Counted from the first letter of the stretch, positions 8,865 to 18,658 are shown. The stretch is 64,000 bases of DNA from CAVYGM01 sp963768025 (GCA_963768025.1 CAVYGM010000001.1:62001-126000); one strand, 5' to 3'. Numbers and translations: made by a program. The notes: generated from the sequence alone by a model not told the origin.

Positions 8865-9341
8865 TTAAACTTTTATTGTCAATGCTTTGAGATAAAGGAA
8901 AAATGACGGCAATGCAAACAAAAAAAATCTTACATAGTCAACCAGTATCCAGTTGTTTATTGTGTTGGAAAGCAGTGTAGTGTCAGTAGATGGATTGCCA
9001 TCTATAAGTCCCATTATTTTTAGTTGAGGAAAAACAAAGATGAGTGTCAACACTTCTGCAAATACAGAAATTGAGATAGATGAAAGTAACCACTTCTTCC
9101 TCGCAGTTTGCCAATTTAGAACAAGAGCAATAATAGTAATTACAAATCCAATCGGTATAATTGGTGACGACCAAAATGTTTTTGTTTGAATATTTCCTTT
9201 GGCGAACTCAATCATTCCATTAGGCATGTCTCGGCTGAACTCAGGAACAATTACAATCATCTGATAAATAGTAGCTCCAATCAAAATTGACATGAAAAAC
9301 ATTCCAAGCCATAAGGTTGTCTCTCTGATTTTACTTTTCAT
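8865..9341 (-). CDS. four-helix membrane protein, DUF1772-like
   Basis: 158 residues with four hydrophobic segments (LWLGMFFMSILIGATIYQM at the N-terminus, then about 60-80, 85-108 and 130-150). The N-terminal pattern ATIYQMIVIVPEFSRDMP and the helix spacing match the neighbour at 8173. Start ATG 9341 (MKSKIRETT). AT-rich, same strand as its neighbours, separated from them by structured spacers rather than by the short gaps of an operon. Family assignment is tentative and function unknown. Confidence 0.6.
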   Translation of the reverse strand: MKSKIRETTLWLGMFFMSILIGATIYQMIVIVPEFSRDMPNGMIEFAKGNIQTKTFWSSPIIPIGFVITIIALVLNWQTARKKWLLSSISISVFAEVLTLIFVFPQLKIMGLIDGNPSTDTTLLSNTINNWILVDYVRFFLFALPSFFLYLKALTIKV

Positions 9342-9649
9342 TGCGTTTGTTAGTTTGGTTCTAAAAGCTAATTTTGAATTGGAACCATCGCCTAAATAGC
9401 TCCTAACGTTGAAGCATTGGCGATGTGGCGTAATAGGTGTTGCTTATTGTTAAAGGTTATAAAGCTTAGGCAATTGAAAAACTTCTGTTCAACTCACTGC
9501 CTTACAGCAGCCAAATTGCAATTTTAAGTTAAATGCTTAACCGCCCACAGCCACAATTTTAAAAACACAGTGTTAAGCGAAGGTTATTATTGCTCTACTT
9601 ACAAATTCTTTCAATTGGCGAATACTAAATGGAGCAAAATTTATAGTGT
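9342..9649. repeat. long structured spacer, attC-like
   Basis: Non-coding. On the minus strand it contains GCTTAAC near 9575, a match to the RYYYAAC box of attC sites, and ends near 9395-9415 with GCTTCAACGTTAGGAGC, a near match to the GTTRRRY box. The boundary AAATAGCTCCTAACGTTGAAG (9394 on) aligns with AAATAGCTGCTAACACCAAG (8728 on). Several internal inverted repeats are visible. Confidence 0.35.
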
Positions 9650-9850
9650 TCAAGATGAGCGACGGTTGCGAAAGTATACCACAAAAGAAACGATTGCACC
9701 TCCAAAGCACATCCCTGTCCCAAACAGGTGAACAATATCTACCCCTCGCATGTCTGCCAATGCCGAGCGACTTAACATTGCTATTAGGCTTATGACTCCA
9801 CAGGTAGTAAGTGCAAAAAAAATCCGAAAATACCTTCGTTTATCGTTCAT
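9650..9850 (-). CDS. small membrane protein, hypothetical
   Basis: 66 residues with two hydrophobic segments (IFFALTTCGVISLIAML and IVHLFGTGMCFGGAIVSFVV) and charged ends (MNDKRRYFR, RNRRSS), so a two-helix inner-membrane protein is likely. No family recognised. It is the last of the four small minus-strand genes in the AT-rich block. The start at ATG 9850 is followed by a basic N-terminus. Confidence 0.5.
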   Translation of the reverse strand: MNDKRRYFRIFFALTTCGVISLIAMLSRSALADMRGVDIVHLFGTGMCFGGAIVSFVVYFRNRRSS

Positions 9851-10087
9851 TCGTTATGCTTTTAAGTGCTCATCCGATTAAATATTTAGTAAAAAAACCT
9901 TGCTTGCGCCCAACATTCAGGTATGGCTGCAGGTGGGATATTCATTGCTTGTCCTGCCCGGAACTGCTGACCAATAAAGTTATAAAAGTCGAAGAAAAAA
10001 ACTGAATGCCAGACAGGGTTCTGCCTGCCGAAACCGCTGAAACTTAAATTTTATTAATCATGTGCAGTCCATCGAGAAAATTTTGTG
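9851..10087. repeat. spacer holding the second copy of the 116-base direct repeat (9925-10042)
   Basis: Non-coding. GGCTGCAGGTGGGATATTC at 9924, GCCCGGAACTG and CCAATAA in the middle and CCGAAACCGCTGAAA at the end align with 7988-8103. The two copies bracket the three-gene block 8173-9850. Confidence 0.45.
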
Positions 10088-10171
10088 ATAATAACGTTTA
10101 ATTTTTCGATTTAAAAATCACAAAAAAGCAACATTTTCTAAAGGTCAGTGAGCATACAGACCAAGGATCAA
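10088..10171 (-). repeat. extended REP-like unit, copy F
   Basis: The same 80-base unit as at 7449-7528: AATTTTTCGATTTAAAAATCA, then TTTTCTAAAGGTCAGTG and ACAGACCAAGGATCA. It is more diverged in the palindrome (GGTCAGTG...CAGACC). With copy E it forms outer direct repeats around 2.6 kb of small AT-rich genes. Confidence 0.6.
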
Positions 10172-10451
10172 GCGGTTACTTGAAAGCATTATCCTTGTAT
10201 ATGGCAAGCCGAGTGAGGGAGTTCAGCAGGGTCAGTACCACGGGAAAGGGTATCAGTTTTTTCATAAAAGGTGTGAAGAGGATCTTTTGAGTAAAAGTAG
10301 CCATCTAAGCAAGCTATGCAAGGCTTCTACCCAATTTTTCCTGACCGTTCACGAAAAAGTCTCTACGGGCAAAACTCACTTCTTCGGGTCATCCGATTAA
10401 AAGCAGTCCAACCGCTGCTTTTAGTGTTGAAAAACCAACTCACAACCCCGC
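10172..10451. other. intergenic before the heparinase gene
   Basis: No gene or clear repeat. Composition returns to the GC level of the chromosome around here. It must hold the promoter of the heparinase gene, but no convincing TAnnTTTG box was found. Confidence 0.4.
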
Positions 10452-12429
10452 ATGTCTGCTTCTCCAAACAGCTTTTTCCTGAATTTCCTACTAGCGGCAT
10501 TGATCACCATGCAGGCCAACCTAAGTACCCTGGCAGGGTCACCGAAGCTGTCACCTCTTGACATTCGAAAAGCAGAAAACGCTCCTATTCCCCTCCTCCT
10601 CTCCCGCCTGAACCTGGACGCCCCCGGCCTGGAAAAAGTAAAGGCCAATGCCCAAAACCCCGAGCGGGCGGCGCGCGAACTGCTGGCGTACTACCGCAAA
10701 AGAACGACCGTGAAACATCCGGTAGAGCGTCAACAAAAAGCAAAAGCCAAGGGGTACCCTGGCTACGGAGAAAGACCTCCAGCTAGCCAACGACGCCCTG
10801 AAACACATTCTGGTCGGGCAGCCGGCCTACCCTGCCCAGTTTTGCGGCGAAGACATCAACTGGGCCACCAATCCGTTTCCCGACAAGGAGTGGATCTGGC
10901 AGCTCAACCGCATGACGTTCTGGGATGCGATGGGCAAAGCCTACTGGCATACCGGCGACGAAAAATACGCCCGCGAGTGGGCCGCCCAACTGCTGGACTG
11001 GACGAAAGACAACCCCCGCGATGCCGATCATGCCTACGCCTGGCGCTCCATCGAGGCCGGCATCCGCGGCCACCGCTGGACGGCCCACTTCCAGTACTTT
11101 ATCGACTCCCCGGCTTTCACGCCCGAGGTACTGGTGGCTTTTCTGAATAGCTGCTACGACCACTCGGCCTTCCTGATGACCAAATACAGCAAGGGCAGCA
11201 ACTGGGCCCTGATGGAGGCGGAGGGCATGGCCCACATCGCGCTGACATTCCCGGAATTTAAGGAGGCAAAAGCATGGAGCGACGAGGCTATCCTGCGGCT
11301 CAACAAGGAAATTACCAATCAGGTGTACGCCGACGGGCATCAGCGCGAACTGGCCTTTGGCTACCACATGGGCTGCATCGGCTGGTTTATGCGCACCTAC
11401 GAGCTGGCCCAACTGAACGGTCTGTCCAATGCTTTTCCGGCCAGCTACACGCAGCGCATCGAAAAAATGTGCGAGGTACCCCTGAAACTCGCTTTCCCGG
11501 ACGGAAGTACCCCCCAGTTTGGCGACTCGTGGTCGGGGGCACCGGGGCAGTACTACGGCCAGCTAGGCGAATGGGCGGAGCTTTTCGACCGACCGGATTT
11601 TCGGTACATTGCCACCGAAGGCCGGGAAGGTACCCGGCCCGATTCTACGGCCTTTGCCCTGCCCATCAGCGGACTCTATTCGATGCGGAGTAGCTGGGAC
11701 AAAGACGCCATCAGTCTGGTGCTGAAATGCGGCCCCGACGGCGGCGGCCACTGCCAGCCCGACAACGGTACCTTTGAGCTCTACGCCGGAGGCCGGCACC
11801 TGATGCCCGACGCGGGTAGCTACATTTACAGCGGCGACCCCGAAAACCGGGCGTGGTTCCGGCAAACCAAAGTACATCAGACCCTGACGCTGAACGGGGC
11901 CAACTCGGCCTACGCACCTAAATTGATTCGCTGGGAGCCCGGCGACAAGCAGGATGTACTGGTGGTAGAAAACCAGAGCTACCCAAACCTCCGGCACCGC
12001 CGGACGGTGCAGTTTGTGGATAAAAAATACTTTGTGATCGTGGACGAAGCCGAAGGTACGGCTACGGGCGAGGTAGATATTCATTTTCAGCTAGCACCGG
12101 GCGAGGCAATGCTGGACTCGCTGGGGTATACCGCACGGTCCGGTTTCAAAGAGGGCTGGAACGTACTGGTGCAAACGTTGGCCCAACCCGGCCTGAGTAT
12201 GGCCGAAGAGGAAGGGCAGGTTTCTTTTGTGTACACGAAGAAAGAGCCCCGTCCCGCGTTTCGATATCGGGTTTTGAAGACAAGAGCGGAGCAGAAGGTA
12301 CGGTTTGTGACGGTGGTGGTGCCGTATGCAGCGGCAGTGCCTATGCCGAAGATTGAGGTTTTTGGTGAGGAGAAAGGAAAACTACTTGTAGAGGTTTTTG
12401 GGAAGAAAACCTCGATTACACTCTACTAG
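10452..12429 (+). CDS. heparinase II/III family polysaccharide lyase, frameshifted
   Basis: Secreted lyase for sulfated or uronic-acid polysaccharides. The N-terminal alpha-helical domain (about residues 40-360) contains FCGEDINWATNPFPDKEW, WHTGDEKYAREW and SNWALMEAEGMAH. The C-terminal beta-sandwich of the heparinase II/III type (about 390-650) contains GPDGGGHCQPDNGTFELYAG and RRTVQFVDKKYFVIVDE. A hydrophobic N-terminus (SFFLNFLLAALITMQANL) suggests export. The frame breaks near 10730-10745 in CAACAAAAAGCAAAAGCC; one base there joins it to RGTLATEKDLQLAND and gives about 658 residues, normal length. The stop is TAG 12427-12429. No SusCD or regulator is adjacent. Substrate unknown. Confidence 0.85.
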
Positions 12430-12479
12430 TATTTGTGTTTCAATAGAGATGAATGGGTTTATTTATCAGAGTACTAATT

Positions 12480-13137
12480 CAACGCTTTTTGTTCTACGCT
12501 ATTGCTGGTACCAACGCTTGCCCTCCTGGGCCGGGCAGGTACTTGATAAGTAAGTCCAGCCGATTGAAAGCCTCCCAACCTATTTTTGCATCTCTTTCAA
12601 TGCCCTGGGTAATGCTGGCTTTTGCCGGCCCTCCGCGGCCGCTTTCTCAACGCCTCTGGCTATTGTTGGCCTGCTCTAGGCCCACGCACAAAGGCCAACA
12701 ATAGCAGGTCGGCTTATGAGAAGCTGAGATTAAGGGACATCGTGCCTCAATGGGTCGGTTGATTTTCAAAATGGAAATGCTGTGCAGATGTTCTTTTTCA
12801 AGAAATCTGGATAGAGAAGTGATCAATGCTAAACCTTGCCACTTTTTGAAAACAACCAAATCATTATAGCACAATGCCCCAATCTCAGCCTTCTCATAAG
12901 CCGGGACAGGCCCTGCTATTGTTAGTGGGCCTTTGTGCGTTCGCCCAGCGCAGGCAAATAATACCAGAGGCGTTGAGAGAGCGGGGGCCGCCCGCCCAGG
13001 AGGGCAAAAGCCGGCATTACCTAAAGCGTAGAACAAAAAGCAAAAGCGTTTGGCACCTCCTAGCGGAGCGCCGCCCGCCCCAGGAGGGCAAAAGTCAGCA
13101 TAGCCTAGGGCGTAGAACAAAAAGCAAAAGCGTTTAG
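12480..13137. repeat. large imperfect palindromic repeat with a tandem 67-base repeat
   Basis: The arms 12605-12744 and 12868-13022 are inverted copies: GGCTATTGTTGGCCTGCTC against GGCCCTGCTATTGTTAGTGG, CGGCTTATGAGAAGCTGAGA against TCTCAGCCTTCTCATAAGCC, GGTAATGCTGGCTTTTGCC against GGCAAAAGCCGGCATTACC. Pairing continues inward, with GGTTGATTTTCAAAATGG against CCACTTTTTGAAAACAACC. The outer parts also match: CAACGCTTTTTGTTCTACGC (12480) against GCGTAGAACAAAAAGCAAAAGCG. The right end is doubled, with units at 12987-13053 and 13070-13137; the second ends in the stop codon of the molybdoenzyme. It fills the tail-to-tail gap between two convergent genes. Confidence 0.8.
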
Positions 13138-15324
13138 GTTGCAACCTTTCTAATCTCCACCCGGGTTTCGTGAAAGGCCGCCCCGCGCCCCATGTCGGTG
13201 AGCCGGTCGGTGGTGAGGGCGTTGGCCGAGGAACCACCTTCCACCAGCGATTTCCAGAACCCGTGCGGGATACTAACGACCCCCGGCCGCACTTTTTCGC
13301 TGAGGAAGGCCGTAATAAGTACTTCCCCGTTTTGATTGAACACCCGCACCTGATCCCCCTCAGCGATTCCCCTCGATTGGGCATCCTGCGCGTGGATATC
13401 CAGGCGAAACTTACCCTCCGCCTTGCGCAGGTGGTCCACATTGGCATGACTGCTGTTCAGAAAGTATTTGGTGGATTTCACGGAGAGCAATTGCAGGGGA
13501 TAGGCCTTTCGCTCCTCTTCGGAGTACGCCACCGGGATGTATTCCGGCAGAAGGGTACCTCCGGCTTCTTTTTGGGACGTGCTGTAAAACTCGCATTTGC
13601 CCGAGGGGGTACCAAAATTCCCCTGAGCATGGGGCATCCATTTTTCGGGTACATTGAGTTTGGCCCAGCCCGTTTTCCGCAACGATTCAAAGGTCACTCC
13701 TTTCAGGTACTCGTGGGAGGTATCCAGGGTTTTTCGGATGATGTCCTCGTCGGATTCGTACAAATACTCTTCCTGGTACCCCATTTCTTTGGCCAACCCT
13801 CTAAAAAATTCGGAGTTTGGGCGGGATTGGCCCAGTGGTTCAATGGCTGGCTCGTTGAGGGTCAGGTAGGGTTGTCCCCACGAATCGTGTATGTCCCAAT
13901 GCTCCAGCTGGCTGGTAGCCGGAAAAACATAGTCGGCGTACCGGGCCGTATCGGTCATGAAATGTTCCAGAACCACGGTCAGCAGATCTTCTCGTTCCAG
14001 ACCTTTGATGACCCGGTTCTGATTGGGCGCAATGACGGCCGGATTGGTATTGTACACCACCAGGGCGTGGATACCCGGCTGCATGTCGGGATCAGTAAGT
14101 ACGCGCCCGATCTGGATCATATTGACGGTCCGGGGGTTTTGGCGCGGGATGGTTGTATGAAAATTGAGACGTTCCCAGTTGAGTGCATCGCCAAACAACT
14201 CGTAGGTATAGTGCATCAACCCGCCACCAAACTGCTTCCAGGCACCCGTCAGGGCCGGCAACATGGCAATGGCCCGGAACCCACTGCCCCCGTTTGCCTG
14301 ATGTTCCAGCCCGATCAGCACTCTGATCAGGGAAGGGGAACCCGCCGCGTATTCTCGGGCTAGTTTCTTAATGAGGTCGGGTTCCAATCCGGTGAGGGTA
14401 GCTACCTTTTCCGGACTATATTGAACTACATGCTTTCTCAGCTCCTCAACCCCCAGCGTATGCATCGCTACATACTCCTGATCGTGCAGGTTTTCGGTCA
14501 GAATGACGTGCATCATGGCCAGGGCCAGCGCAGTGTCGGTTCCCGGCATGGGTTGTACGTGCCAGTCGGCCCGCCGGGCGGTCTCGGATTGCAGGGGATC
14601 TATGACCACCAGCTTGGCACCTTTTTGCCGGGCGCTCTCTATCAAGGGCCAAAGGTGCTGATTGGTATAGACCGTATTGGTACCCCAGCAAATAATGTAG
14701 CGGCTATGGATAATATCCTCGGGCAACACGCCGGTGGTCTTGCCGTTGGCGGCCAGTACCCCCTCGGAGGCGGTTTCGCCACAAATGGTCCGTTCCAGAA
14801 TGGTAGCACCCAGCCGGGCAAAAAAACGGTTACTGATGGCATTGCCCTGGATCTTCCCCTGGGTACCAGCAAAATTATAGGGCAACACCGCCTGTGACCC
14901 CTTTTCCTCTATGACCCCTTTCAGTTTTTCGGCCACCTCTTTCAAGGCCTGCTCCCAGCTAATTTGCTCAAACTCTCCCTTCCCTTTGGCGCCCACCCTT
15001 TTCAAAGGATACAGGAGGCGGTCGGGATGAAAGGTCACGTTATTCGGAAAATCATCCATTTTATTGCACAACTTCCCGGCGGTATAGGGATTGTCGGTAC
15101 TCGCCTCAAACTTCGTCACTTTCCCTTTATCTACCGTCACCTTCCAGCTGCACGTATCCGGGCAGTCGTGGTAGCAGGCACCGTGCACGGTTTTGGCGGT
15201 AGCCTCTTCGCAGCCCAGCGTCGTAAGTAGCGGCAAGCGCCACCCCCAGCGCGGCGGTTCCCTGCACACTCAGATGGATGAATTTTCGACGAGTGAGGTT
15301 ATTTTCAGAGTCAGGGAATTCCAT
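13134..15324 (-). CDS. Tat-exported molybdopterin-dependent oxidoreductase, frameshifted near the N-terminus
   Basis: Large subunit of the DMSO-reductase family (molybdo-bis-pterin). The N-terminus has a twin-arginine signal (LTRRKFIHLSVQG) followed by a hydrophobic stretch and LGC, so a Tat-exported lipoprotein is possible. Next come a 4Fe-4S motif (CYHDCPDTCSW with a later GKLCNKM), ERTICGETASEG in the cofactor region, and a C-terminal molydopterin dinucleotide domain (about 590-735). A one-base insertion near 15233 separates the signal (start ATG 15324) from the catalytic body; removing one T gives LAATTTLGCEEATAKT. The total is about 730 residues. No small iron-sulfur or membrane subunit is adjacent. 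The MFS gene lies 93 bp upstream on the same strand. Substrate unknown. Confidence 0.8.
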
Positions 15325-15417
15325 GGGAGAAAGAGGGTGTACGGGGTAAGCAGAAAAATAATAAATATACAGATTATCAAACAGCCACCAACCCACAAGG
15401 CCTTTTTTACTCCAAAA

Positions 15418-16703
15418 TCAGTGAGTATTCAGCGGTACCCTTGCTACCTCGGCCGTCCCCGGCTTTCTGACCGCAAAAAGGGTAATAATAGCCGACAAGC
15501 AGCAGCGACCCCGCCATAAAAAGGTAGGAAGCGCCAAAGCCCCCGGTAGTACCATTGAGGTACCCTACGATGTAGGCCCCCACAAACGATCCCAGCGCCC
15601 CACAACTATTGATGAGCGCCATGGCTCCACCGGCTACGTTTTTGGGTAATAGGTCGGGGATGATGGCAAAGAAAGGCCCGTAGGGCGCGTACATGGCCCC
15701 TCCGGCTAGGACTAACAGAAGCAAAAGATAGCCCAGAAATGATCGGATCCGAGCAGGTAGGAACCGTAGAAGGCAATGGCTCCCAGCAACAAAAACGGCC
15801 ACACAAAGGCTTTGCGGTTGAGGGTTTTGTCCGAAAAGTAGGAAGCCCCCAGCATGCCCACAATGGCCAGCAGGTAGGGTACCGCCGACAGCCAGCCGGT
15901 TTTGACGATGTCCATGTTCGGGGCGGCATTGAGGATGGAAGGAAGCCACATCACAAAGCCATACACCCCGATGCTCCACAGGGCGTATTGCAGGCATAGC
16001 CACAGCACCACGGGGGATTGAAAGGCGGCCGCGTAATTCTTGACGGGCTTGATGCCCTGCTGTTCGCGCTGCAACTGGGCTTCCAGATCCTGCGATGTCC
16101 GATGCACTCAGCCAGCGGGCATCCTGGGCTTGTCGTCCACCAGCCGCCACCAGAAAAACGCCCAGATAATGGCCGGAACTCCTTCCAGAATAAACATCCA
16201 CCGCCAGCCTACGGCATCAATGAGGTAGCCCGACAGCACCGACATCCACAGGATGGTAACGGGATTGCCCAGAATCAGAAAGGTATTGGCCCGCGAGCGC
16301 TCCGACTTTGGTAAACCACCGGCTCAGAAAAAGCAGCATGGCCGGCATGACCGCGCTTTCTACAACGCCCAGCATAAAACCGAATGACGATCAGGGCGCT
16401 GACGTTGCCGGTCATGCCCGTAGCCATGGCCAGCCCGCCCCACAGAATCAGCGACCAGAAAATCAGCTTTTTGGCACTCTTCCGTTCGGCGTAGATAGCG
16501 CCCGGTACCTGAAAAAAGAAGTACCCCAGAAAAAACAGCGACCCCAGCAGCGACGACATGCCCGGCGTAATGCCCAGGTCCTCGGCCATGCCGCCGGCGG
16601 CCCCAAAGCCGTAGTTGGCGCGGTCGAGGTAGGCCAGGCTGTAGGTGATAAAGGCAATCGGGATGAGGCGATACCAGCGTTTGGGGGCGAGGAGCTGTTG
16701 CAT
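15418..16703 (-). pseudogene. MFS transporter (anion:cation symporter type), about six frameshifts
   Basis: The N-terminal part RLIPIAFITYSLAYLDRANY and GGMAEDLGITPGMSSLLGSL is typical of the ACS family that takes up hexuronates, glucarate and similar organic acids. The rest is readable only by shifting frame near 16373 (RF to MLGVVESAVMPAMLLFLSRW), 16310 (SERSRANTFLILGNPVTIL), 16123 and 16092 (around DDKPQDARWLSASDIA), 15732 (before LLLLVLAGGAMYAPYGP) and 15492 (VGIITLFAVRKPGTAEVAR), ending at TGA 15418-15420. If repaired it would be about 425 residues with 12 membrane helices, normal for the family. The indel density exceeds that of all neighbours, so true decay is plausible here. Confidence 0.7.
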
Positions 16704-16749
16704 ATTCTAAATTGTTAGGGGATTTACAAACTTGTATTCAACGCCCCCC

Positions 16750-18459
16750 CTACCACGAAACCTGGATCAACGACACCCCCTGCCGGGGCAAATCAAAGGG
16801 CAGTTCCAGTTTACCATCTTTCACATTCATCCATTCGGGGGAGGTAAGTAGTTGCAATTGTCCGGCGGCTTCCAGGGCTGCGATTTGCTCGGGGGAAGGT
16901 TTCTGAGGCGAACCCATTTTTTTCCAGGCTTCGTACGAATTACTGTGCGCCTGATCGATGCGGTAATGATGGACCAGTACCCTGGAAACGGTGAGACCTT
17001 TGATTTGTACAGAAACTGGCGCATCCGGGGCCGGAACATTGTCGTCGTGGTAGTTCCAAACCATGACAGCCGCCTCGCGGGTACCTTTGGCCGCATAACC
17101 GTTGATGTCGGCTTCACCACGGACACTTTCCTTGGTCACCTTCTGAAACGAGTACGCCAGCCCCTTCTGATTGACCTCCACGCGCCGCTCCGGCATCATG
17201 CCAAACATCCGGAAAGTATTCAGCACCGGCTTGTCCACGCCGTTGGTGGCCAGGTCGCGAAAGCCCCGGAACCAGGGTTGATCCTCAAACTCGAAGGCCC
17301 AGGTGACGGCCCCCAGCAGGTTCACGCCCCGCGCCTCGGCCATGTCCTGCTTACGGGCGTAGGAAGCCGCCGTGTAGCTGCTGTACATGGTGCCGTTGCG
17401 GTAGGCATTGGAAGGGTGAAAATCTTCCGAACAAGCCGCGCACCCTTCGGGGTCAGACTCGCCGATGACAATCGGGAGGTTTTTTAGGCTGGGATAGGAG
17501 GCCACAATCTCGAAACCCTTATCGATGCTCCGAAGCTGGGCACCCATGTTCATCTGTACGTGCCCATCCACTACCTTGGGCGCTCCTTTGGCGTGGAAAG
17601 TGATGAAATCAATTGGGGAACCGGTCTTGCCCGTCACGTAATTTTTGCCGTTGACGACATGCTCCATAAAGGCCCGGAAAAAGGCCGAGGCTTTTTCCGA
17701 ACTCGGGCCCGTCACCTCGGGTCCTCCGATCCGGGCGGTCGGCAGGGCGCGCTTGACCGCGTCGGCGGAATAGTCATAGAGCTTGATGTACTCTTCGGTG
17801 GTACCTTTCCAGTAGGCTATATCGGGTTCGTTCCAAAGTTCCCAGTACCAGCTTTCCACTTCTTCCTTTCCGTAGCGGGCCACCGAGTGCTTCACCCACT
17901 GGTACACCAGCTCGGCAAATTTTTTGTAATCCGTGGGCGGATAAGCCCAGCCGGTAAAAATATCGCCGTAGCTATTATCGGGTTTCCAGTAGTGGCGGTA
18001 GGGTTGCGGTTTGGTAGAAAGGGCTTCGGGCATGAACCCAATCTGTGCCATGGGTTTCATGCCCCGTTCGAGGTAGGTATCAAAAATCTTGTCTACGATG
18101 GTCCAGTTGTACACCGGGTTTCCGCTTTTGTCTTCGGTATAGGCATTGGTGGAGCCCCATTTCAGGGCCGCTTCGCCGTCGCCCGTTACCAGCAGGCTGT
18201 GGGCCCGCACGTACACCGGCACCCGGTTAGCCTGTGCCAGTTCGGTCAGCAGCTTCTTCCCGTCCTTCATGTAGGTGTAATTGGGCTCGTCGTAACCGAA
18301 CCAGGCCCAAATGGGTTTGGCTACCCCTTTTTCTTTGGTTAGATCTACTTCAATGGGGATGGGTGCCAGAACGGTGTTCTGCAGACCCTGGGCGGGGCAA
18401 ATGGCGTTTGCCAGCCCAAGGCTGACCAGGATACAAGTGGCTCGTAGGAATGAAATCAT
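16750..18459 (-). CDS. GH39-family glycoside hydrolase (beta-xylosidase-like), secreted
   Basis: 569 residues with an N-terminal signal peptide (LGLANAICPAQG). The (beta/alpha)8 catalytic domain of GH39 includes WYWELWNEPDIAYW, whose Glu near residue 210 is the acid/base, and IVIGESDPEGC, whose Glu near residue 332 fits the nucleophile. A C-terminal beta-sandwich follows (about 430-569). GH39 members hydrolyse beta-xylosides and related glycosides by a retaining mechanism, so a role in xylan- or uronate-containing polymers is inferred. It lies 46 bp upstream of the broken MFS gene on the same strand and diverges from the efflux regulator at 18659. The frame is intact. Confidence 0.85.
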   Translation of the reverse strand: MISFLRATCILVSLGLANAICPAQGLQNTVLAPIPIEVDLTKEKGVAKPIWAWFGYDEPNYTYMKDGKKLLTELAQANRVPVYVRAHSLLVTGDGEAALKWGSTNAYTEDKSGNPVYNWTIVDKIFDTYLERGMKPMAQIGFMPEALSTKPQPYRHYWKPDNSYGDIFTGWAYPPTDYKKFAELVYQWVKHSVARYGKEEVESWYWELWNEPDIAYWKGTTEEYIKLYDYSADAVKRALPTARIGGPEVTGPSSEKASAFFRAFMEHVVNGKNYVTGKTGSPIDFITFHAKGAPKVVDGHVQMNMGAQLRSIDKGFEIVASYPSLKNLPIVIGESDPEGCAACSEDFHPSNAYRNGTMYSSYTAASYARKQDMAEARGVNLLGAVTWAFEFEDQPWFRGFRDLATNGVDKPVLNTFRMFGMMPERRVEVNQKGLAYSFQKVTKESVRGEADINGYAAKGTREAAVMVWNYHDDNVPAPDAPVSVQIKGLTVSRVLVHHYRIDQAHSNSYEAWKKMGSPQKPSPEQIAALEAAGQLQLLTSPEWMNVKDGKLELPFDLPRQGVSLIQVSW

Positions 18460-18593
18460 GCAACTGGATAGGGTTTCTAAGTGAATGGCCAGGTAGTCCT
18501 TGTTAAAAATGCAGGCGGGCGGTATTTTACTAATCAGGTGGCAAAGAAAATCTTTCGCCCGAACTCATAAATAGAGAATTTTTTTATAAAATA

Positions 18594-18637
18594 GTTAGTT
18601 CAGTATTTGGTGAACTAACAGAACTTTCGTATCTTTG
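18594..18637 (+). promoter_or_regulatory. operator and promoter of the efflux operon
   Basis: A perfect 9-bp inverted repeat, GTTAGTTCA (18594-18602) and TGAACTAAC (18611-18619), with an 8-base spacer, sits just upstream of a Bacteroidota -7 box, TATCTTTG (18630-18637), about 22 bases before the regulator start. A related half-site, GAACTAACTAA, recurs near 19168 in the gap before the TolC gene. The position suggests autoregulation by the adjacent GbsR/MarR-type protein. Confidence 0.65.
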
Positions 18638-18658
18638 TCCCATCAAAGCCTGAAAATT

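Noticed and set aside
12647..13447. A 266-codon open frame on the minus strand covering the large palindrome
   Set aside because: It runs through the repeat and into the antisense of the end of the molybdoenzyme gene; its repeats (KRFCFLFYALG twice) come from the tandem 67-base repeat, and no domain is visible.
13170..14363. A 397-codon open frame on the plus strand
   Set aside because: It is fully antisense to the conserved molybdopterin oxidoreductase, whose motifs are on the minus strand. It is a shadow caused by GC-rich codon usage.
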